Shown here piece after piece: positions 61,008 through 64,000 of a stretch of 64,000 nucleotides of DNA. Under the pieces are notes generated by a model that saw only the letters and a program-made list of their open reading frames with translations, was not told the DNA's origin and did not search any database. The DNA is from Candidatus Iainarchaeum sp. (GTDB taxonomy: Archaea > B1Sed10-29 > WALL01 > JAGHAM01): the NCBI GenBank assembly GCA_021161465.1, contig JAGHAM010000003.1, positions 1-64,000 on the forward strand, read 5' to 3'. How positions within the stretch are numbered: the first letter of the stretch is position 1; the number at the start of each line of letters is the position of its first letter. The position numbers and the translations under genes were made by a program.

Positions 61008-62369
61008 ATGTGTGGTATAATCGGAATTAGTGACGGGGATTCAACACAGGTTTATGCTGGTCTATATGCACTGCAGCATCGTGGGCAGGACAGCTGTGGC
61101 ATATTAACTTATGATAAAGAGGAGTTCTACCTTAAGAAGGCGCCAGGCCTAGTTACCGAGGCTTTCACGGAGAATAGCTTGCGGGAACTTAAGGGCAACA
61201 TGGGGATTGGCCAGGTTAGGTACCCTACTGTAGGCGGTGATTTCTCGAGGGATGCGCAACCATTCTTTTCAACATCGCCAGTTAGCATTGGTATAGCCCA
61301 CAATGGAAACATAGCTAACTATGCGAAGATACGGAAAAAGGTTGGTAAACTAACTTCGTGGTGCGATGTTGAAGTTATCCTAAATATCCTGGCAAATGAG
61401 TTATCAGCAGAGAAGGACATTTTTGCTGCAGTTGCCAGTGTTATGAGCCAGGTTAACGGCGCTTATTCTGTGGTTAGCATTGTGGACAAGGTAGGCATGG
61501 TTGTTTTCAGGGACCCATTCGCAATAAGGCCTCTGGTTGAGGGTGAGGGCGTGTTCGCCTCAGAGAGTGTCGCGCTTGATATAATTGGCAAGAAGCTTGA
61601 GGGCGATGTCAAACCAGGCGAGTGTATAGTGATAAACGATGGTTCTGTTGAGAGGAGAAGGCTGGTTAAGGAGAAACCAAGGCATTGCATGTTTGAGTAT
61701 GTTTATTTTAGCAGGCCTGATTCCATAGTTGAGGGCAAGAGTGTTTATGAGGTAAGGGTAAACATGGGTAGGGAGCTTGCCAAGAAGTGGGATAAAGATG
61801 CAGATGTTGTTGTTCCTGTCCCGGATACTGCAAGGGCCGCTGCTTTTGGATTCTCTGAGGAAACTGGAATACCCTATAGGGAAGGTTTGATAAAGAACAG
61901 GTATGTTGGGAGGACTTTTATAATGCCAAGCCAGTCAAGCAGGGAGAATGCCGTTAGGATAAAATTAAACCCGATAAAAAACGTCCTGAAAGGGAAAAAG
62001 GTAGTTCTGGTGGAGGATTCTGTTGTAAGAGGCACTACATCAAAGAACCTGATAGACCTTGTGAGGAGTGCAGGCGCAAAGGAGGTGCACTTTGCAGTTT
62101 CCTGCCCGCCAATCCGTTGGCCATGTTTCTACGGGATAGACATGACGCGCAAGGGAGAACTGTTCGCAGCTAATGTTGAAGACGCTGAAAAAGAACTAGC
62201 TAAAAAGATAGGTGCAGACTCAGTGATTTACCAAACACTGGATGGCCTGAAGAAGGCGATAGGCATACCAAACCTTTGCACTGCCTGTATCGATGGGAAC
62301 TACCCAACGGATGTTTCGTTCCTGCTGAATAATCATAAGGAGGGCAAGCGACCTTACGAGGAGGACTAA
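61008..62369 (+). CDS. purF: Amidophosphoribosyltransferase (PurF)
   Basis: The mature glutaminase Cys follows Met directly (MCGIIGISDG), so no propeptide is removed. LQHRGQDSCGI, GIGQVRYPTVG and AHNGNIANY give the Ntn domain, and VVLVEDSVVRGTTSKNLIDLVRSAGA is the PRPP loop. Cys residues in RHCMFEY, CPPIRWPCFYG and LCTACIDG could hold the [4Fe-4S] cluster of the B. subtilis type. It commits PRPP to purine synthesis and is followed immediately by purD. Confidence 0.95.
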   Translation: MCGIIGISDGDSTQVYAGLYALQHRGQDSCGILTYDKEEFYLKKAPGLVTEAFTENSLRELKGNMGIGQVRYPTVGGDFSRDAQPFFSTSPVSIGIAHNGNIANYAKIRKKVGKLTSWCDVEVILNILANELSAEKDIFAAVASVMSQVNGAYSVVSIVDKVGMVVFRDPFAIRPLVEGEGVFASESVALDIIGKKLEGDVKPGECIVINDGSVERRRLVKEKPRHCMFEYVYFSRPDSIVEGKSVYEVRVNMGRELAKKWDKDADVVVPVPDTARAAAFGFSEETGIPYREGLIKNRYVGRTFIMPSQSSRENAVRIKLNPIKNVLKGKKVVLVEDSVVRGTTSKNLIDLVRSAGAKEVHFAVSCPPIRWPCFYGIDMTRKGELFAANVEDAEKELAKKIGADSVIYQTLDGLKKAIGIPNLCTACIDGNYPTDVSFLLNNHKEGKRPYEED

Positions 62370-63767
62370 ATGAGGGCTTTGTTAGTCGGGAACGGTGCGA
62401 GAGAGCACTCAATTGCGGAAGCTCTTGCAAGAGACAGCGATGTTTATGCTTTTATGAAGGCAAAGAACCCAGGGATTGCACGAATAGCAAAGGAGCATAC
62501 TTTGGGTGACTTAAATGACAATTCAGCCATAGCTAGCTTTGCAGAGGAAGTCAATCCTGATTTTGTGATAGTCGGTCCGGAAAATCCACTTGCAAATGGG
62601 GTTACGGATGTATTAGAAGAGAAAGGTTTTAAGGTGGTTGGCCCGGACAAGCAGCTTGCAAAGCTTGAGTCAGACAAAAGCTTCACCCGCGAGTTCATGA
62701 AAAGGCAGAATGTCTTTGGCGCGCCTGATTTTCAGGTCTGCAGGTCGTATGATGAAGCAGTCGATGCTATAGACCGCATACAGAATGTGGTTGTCAAGGC
62801 AGCTGGTCTTGTTGGCGGGAAGGGAGTTAAGGTTCTTGGTGACCAATTGAAGAGCCTGGATGAAGCAAAGGCTTATGCAAAAGATGTGCTTGACTGCAAA
62901 ATCGGCCCAATTCCACGTGTTGTCATAGAAGAGAAGTTAGAGGGTGAGGAGTTTTCACTACAGGCTTTTGTGGATGGGAAGCACGTCATACCAATGCCAC
63001 TAGCTCAGGACCACAAGCGCGCATACGACGATGATAAAGGTCCAATGACCGGTGGTATGGGCTCTTATTCGGATTCAGACCACCTATTGCCGTTTGTTAC
63101 TGAGGAAGACAGGGCGAAGGCTTTAAGGATAATGCAGGAGACAGTTGAGGCGCTGTATAAGGAAACTTGGAAGTATTACAAAGGCGTTCTGTATGGTGGA
63201 TTCATGCTAACAGCTGATGGGCCGCGGCTGCTTGAATACAATGTTCGTTTCGGTGACCCAGAGGCAATGAACGTGCTCCCAATAATGGAAAACCCGCTTA
63301 CGGAAGTCTGCCAGCAAATAGTGGATGGGACTTTAACCAGTGTTGATTTTCAGGAAAAGGCAACTGTCTGCAAATATGTGGTGCCAAAAGGCTACCCAAC
63401 AAGCCCTGTTGGCGGAGCTAAGATAGAGGTTACACCAGTGGAAGGTGTCCGGACTTATTATTCCTCGGTTGATGAGCGCGAGGATGGCCTCTATATGACT
63501 TCATCACGCGCTGTCGCCTTTCTGGGAATAGCCGATATGATTGAGGAAGCTGAAAAGCAAGCCAGGCGCGCACTTTCAGGAGTTAGCGGGCCCGTGTTCT
63601 ACAGGGATGACATAGGGACGCGCGAGCTTATACAAAAGCGCATTGAGCATATGCAGAAGTTAAGGTCAGCTGGTACAGCAGCCCAGCAGGCTACAGATTC
63701 AACCCCATCGGAGACCAAGTCAGTTTCTCAGCAACCAACAAGCAAAATCAATACAGAAGAGCTATGA
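62370..63767 (+). CDS. purD: Phosphoribosylamine--glycine ligase (PurD)
   Basis: MRALLVGNGAREHSIAEAL, VVKAAGLVGGKGVKV, AFVDGKHVIPMPLAQDHKRAYDDDKGPMTGGMGSY and LLEYNVRFGDPEAM are the GAR synthetase ATP-grasp motifs. Start ATG 62370 directly follows the purF stop, so the product of PurF passes on. The last 35 residues (GTAAQQATDSTPSETK...) are a low-complexity tail not usual in the family. Purine genes are thus split between this operon and purN. Confidence 0.96.
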   Translation: MRALLVGNGAREHSIAEALARDSDVYAFMKAKNPGIARIAKEHTLGDLNDNSAIASFAEEVNPDFVIVGPENPLANGVTDVLEEKGFKVVGPDKQLAKLESDKSFTREFMKRQNVFGAPDFQVCRSYDEAVDAIDRIQNVVVKAAGLVGGKGVKVLGDQLKSLDEAKAYAKDVLDCKIGPIPRVVIEEKLEGEEFSLQAFVDGKHVIPMPLAQDHKRAYDDDKGPMTGGMGSYSDSDHLLPFVTEEDRAKALRIMQETVEALYKETWKYYKGVLYGGFMLTADGPRLLEYNVRFGDPEAMNVLPIMENPLTEVCQQIVDGTLTSVDFQEKATVCKYVVPKGYPTSPVGGAKIEVTPVEGVRTYYSSVDEREDGLYMTSSRAVAFLGIADMIEEAEKQARRALSGVSGPVFYRDDIGTRELIQKRIEHMQKLRSAGTAAQQATDSTPSETKSVSQQPTSKINTEEL

Positions 63768-63840
63768 TAGCAACTGCACAACTTAGCTTTGTAGATGGTG
63801 TGTTAATGGCTGATTGATGGTTTGCTACATAACGCCGTAC

Positions 63841-64000
63841 TCATCCTGTGAAATTCTCCGTCCACTCTGGCTCACCGGGCGGGCTGGTTTTCAGGAGGTC
63901 GCGCCACTTCTCGTCTGTTAACCTTTCCTCCATTGGATGCTTGAATTCATAGTAGCTGAACGCAGGCCCAGCTCCCATAAGGACGCGCCCGTCCGGAACC
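63841..64000 (-). CDS. DUF3160 protein, C-terminal fragment (runs off window end)
   Basis: The minus strand is open from 64000 down to TGA 63841-63843. The 52 residues read VPDGRVLMGAGPAFSYYEFKHP, then MEERLTDEKWRDLL and PEWTENF. The GPxFSYYEF...PM..RLTDE.WR..L...PEWT pattern is the end of DUF3160 (extracellular, of unknown function). The rest of the gene lies beyond the window, so little more can be said. It converges on purD. Confidence 0.8.
   Translation of the reverse strand, partial: VPDGRVLMGAGPAFSYYEFKHPMEERLTDEKWRDLLKTSPPGEPEWTENFTG

Overview
The window reads as a contiguous stretch of an archaeal chromosome with dense, mostly operonic genes and no rRNA, tRNA, CRISPR array or insertion sequence that I could find. 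The archaeal assignment rests on the archaeal-type ThrRS with its own editing domain, Elp3, pelota (aPelota/Dom34), RLI/ABCE1, SecD/SecF without a bacterial operon context, AK6/Fap7, UPF0201, DUF2101, archaeal prepilins with class III signal peptides, TATA-like boxes (TTTAAA, TTTATA) about 25-35 nt before starts, and frequent GTG/TTG starts with GGAGGTG or GGTGAT ribosome binding sites. Folate-type one-carbon genes (glyA, folD, purN, FTCD pair) and small compact operons would fit a DPANN-like or other uncultured lineage, but the phylum cannot be fixed from this sequence alone.

Layout. 1-1.9 kb: the C-terminal end of a type I restriction HsdR, a YgjP-like M48 metallopeptidase and a CPBP membrane protease, AT-rich and possibly acquired. 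2.0-7.8 kb: a metal/Fe-S operon (DUF134 regulator, DUF5320, a 50-residue zinc-ribbon protein missed by the ORF track, NifX-like protein, a cation efflux protein fused to a NifX-like domain, two MinD/Mrp-type ATPases each with a 2x[4Fe-4S] insert, a DUF123 GIY-YIG protein and a gamma-carbonic-anhydrase-like protein). 7.7-21 kb: TrmI-like methyltransferase, secF-secD, membrane proteins, TauE/SafE, glmS, a winged-helix protein with an S-layer-like domain, AK6, a 950-residue surface protein and a triplicated membrane protein. 20.5-22 kb: glutamate formimidoyltransferase and cyclodeaminase. 22.2-25.8 kb: cobalamin-dependent nrdJ with corrinoid adenosyltransferase, a DUF4430 (transcobalamin-like) lipid/membrane-anchored protein and an S-component-like membrane protein, which together look like a B12 acquisition and use locus. 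25.8-31.6 kb: small regulators, DUF202, a homologue of human CDIN1, AMMECR1, a heavy-metal exporter with an N-terminal frameshift, and an NrdD-like protein that lacks the glycyl-radical tail, divergent from an Lrp regulator. 31.6-37.1 kb: UPF0201, a secreted protein, elp3, thrS.

37.2-49.8 kb is a large type IV pilus-like locus: secretion ATPase with a proline-rich N terminus, two TadC/FlaJ proteins, at least six short class III prepilins (two of them recent duplicates), a prepilin peptidase broken by an in-frame TAA, DUF2101, an OB-fold protein, a TctA-like permease, a JAMM protease and a run of pilin-like and cysteine-rich surface proteins. 49.8-56.5 kb holds an asparagine-synthase-like ATPase, PRC-barrel protein, RLI/ABCE1, a surface protein and pelota, the last two translation factors being known partners in ribosome splitting. 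56.6-63.8 kb carries glyA-folD-purN on the minus strand and purF-purD on the plus strand, so C1-folate and purine synthesis are linked. The window ends inside the C terminus of a DUF3160 protein.

The points most worth following are the interrupted prepilin peptidase within the pilus locus, the NrdD without its radical domain, the B12 locus, the CDF-NifX fusion and the CDIN1 homologue.
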